From assembly GCA_002914805.1 (NCBI GenBank), contig JXTB01000314.1, positions 308,820-372,819 on the forward strand: a stretch of DNA of 64,000 nt, read 5' to 3'. The position numbers and the translations under genes were made by a program. Below the pieces are notes generated by a model. That model did not search any database. It saw nothing but the letters and a program-made list of their open reading frames with translations, and had not been told where the DNA came from. This DNA is from Parasponia andersonii. Taxonomy: Eukaryota > Streptophyta > Magnoliopsida > Rosales > Cannabaceae. Numbering within the stretch: the stretch's first letter is position 1; each line of letters begins with the position of its first letter. Below are positions 63,835-64,000 of this stretch, piece after piece.

Positions 63835-63970
63835 TGTGACTAGGTCCGAATTTATCACAAATAATCTTTGTTGTTTAGTCTGAATCTGCTACAAATAACT
63901 CCTGTAGCCGAATCCGAATCTATTACATTTAATCTTGTAGCTAGGTCAATACTATCTACGTATAACTCTT
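63835..63970. repeat. Degenerate ~34 bp tandem repeat, four copies
   Basis: Units at about 63835-63869, 63870-63903, 63904-63936 and 63937-63970 share the pattern 'gtagctaggtc.gaatctat' followed by 'ac..ataactctt'. Copies differ at a quarter or more of positions. It may continue past the window end. Confidence 0.7.
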
Positions 63971-64000
63971 GTAGATTAGATTTATGTACATAGTCATTGA

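Overview
The window is nuclear DNA from a flowering plant, most likely a eudicot. The evidence is GT-AG multi-exon genes, a chloroplast-targeted plant-type ferredoxin, an MLO-family gene and typical plant LTR retrotransposons in AT-rich DNA. The ferredoxin and MLO proteins look rosid-like to me, but that is an impression and not a test. I see no bacterial operons, CRISPR arrays or organellar gene blocks.

Bases 1-38,000 are a transposon-rich, gene-free half. In order they hold: one copy of a ~0.9 kb direct repeat whose partner lies at ~31,955; a Ty3-type gag-protease element whose right half is an inverted copy of itself (3707-11221); minus-strand Ty1/copia remnants with two different broken gag genes (11579-13060 and 14950-15926); AT-rich intergenic DNA; a full-length but stop-ridden Ty3 element with two ~1.9 kb LTRs and a near-perfect target duplication (22173-30813); the second direct-repeat copy; a PIF/Harbinger-like TIR element with internal minisatellites (34087-35704); and more AT-rich DNA.

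Bases 38,000-64,000 hold three protein genes. The first is a 12-exon nonaspanin gene on + (38435-45944, 590 aa, TMN1/TM9SF type). The second is an intronless ferredoxin gene on + (52669-53121, 150 aa). The third is a 15-exon MLO gene on - (62734 down to 53763, 561 aa, closest to the MLO4/MLO11 group). I rebuilt the exons by reading splice sites and phases, and both multi-exon models close in frame. Between the nonaspanin and ferredoxin genes are a decayed copy of ferredoxin upstream DNA, a copia RNase H fragment, a complete 403 bp TRIM element with a perfect 5 bp target duplication, and a ~1 kb foldback element carrying a SINE.

The three genes are unrelated housekeeping or signalling genes and do not form a pathway. 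I did not find a convincing new multi-gene system. The most unusual signals are the head-to-head inverted retrotransposon, chains of small stem-loops at the same relative position in the LTRs of two different Ty3 elements, the SINE-in-foldback nesting, the TRIM, and the partial duplication of the ferredoxin upstream region.
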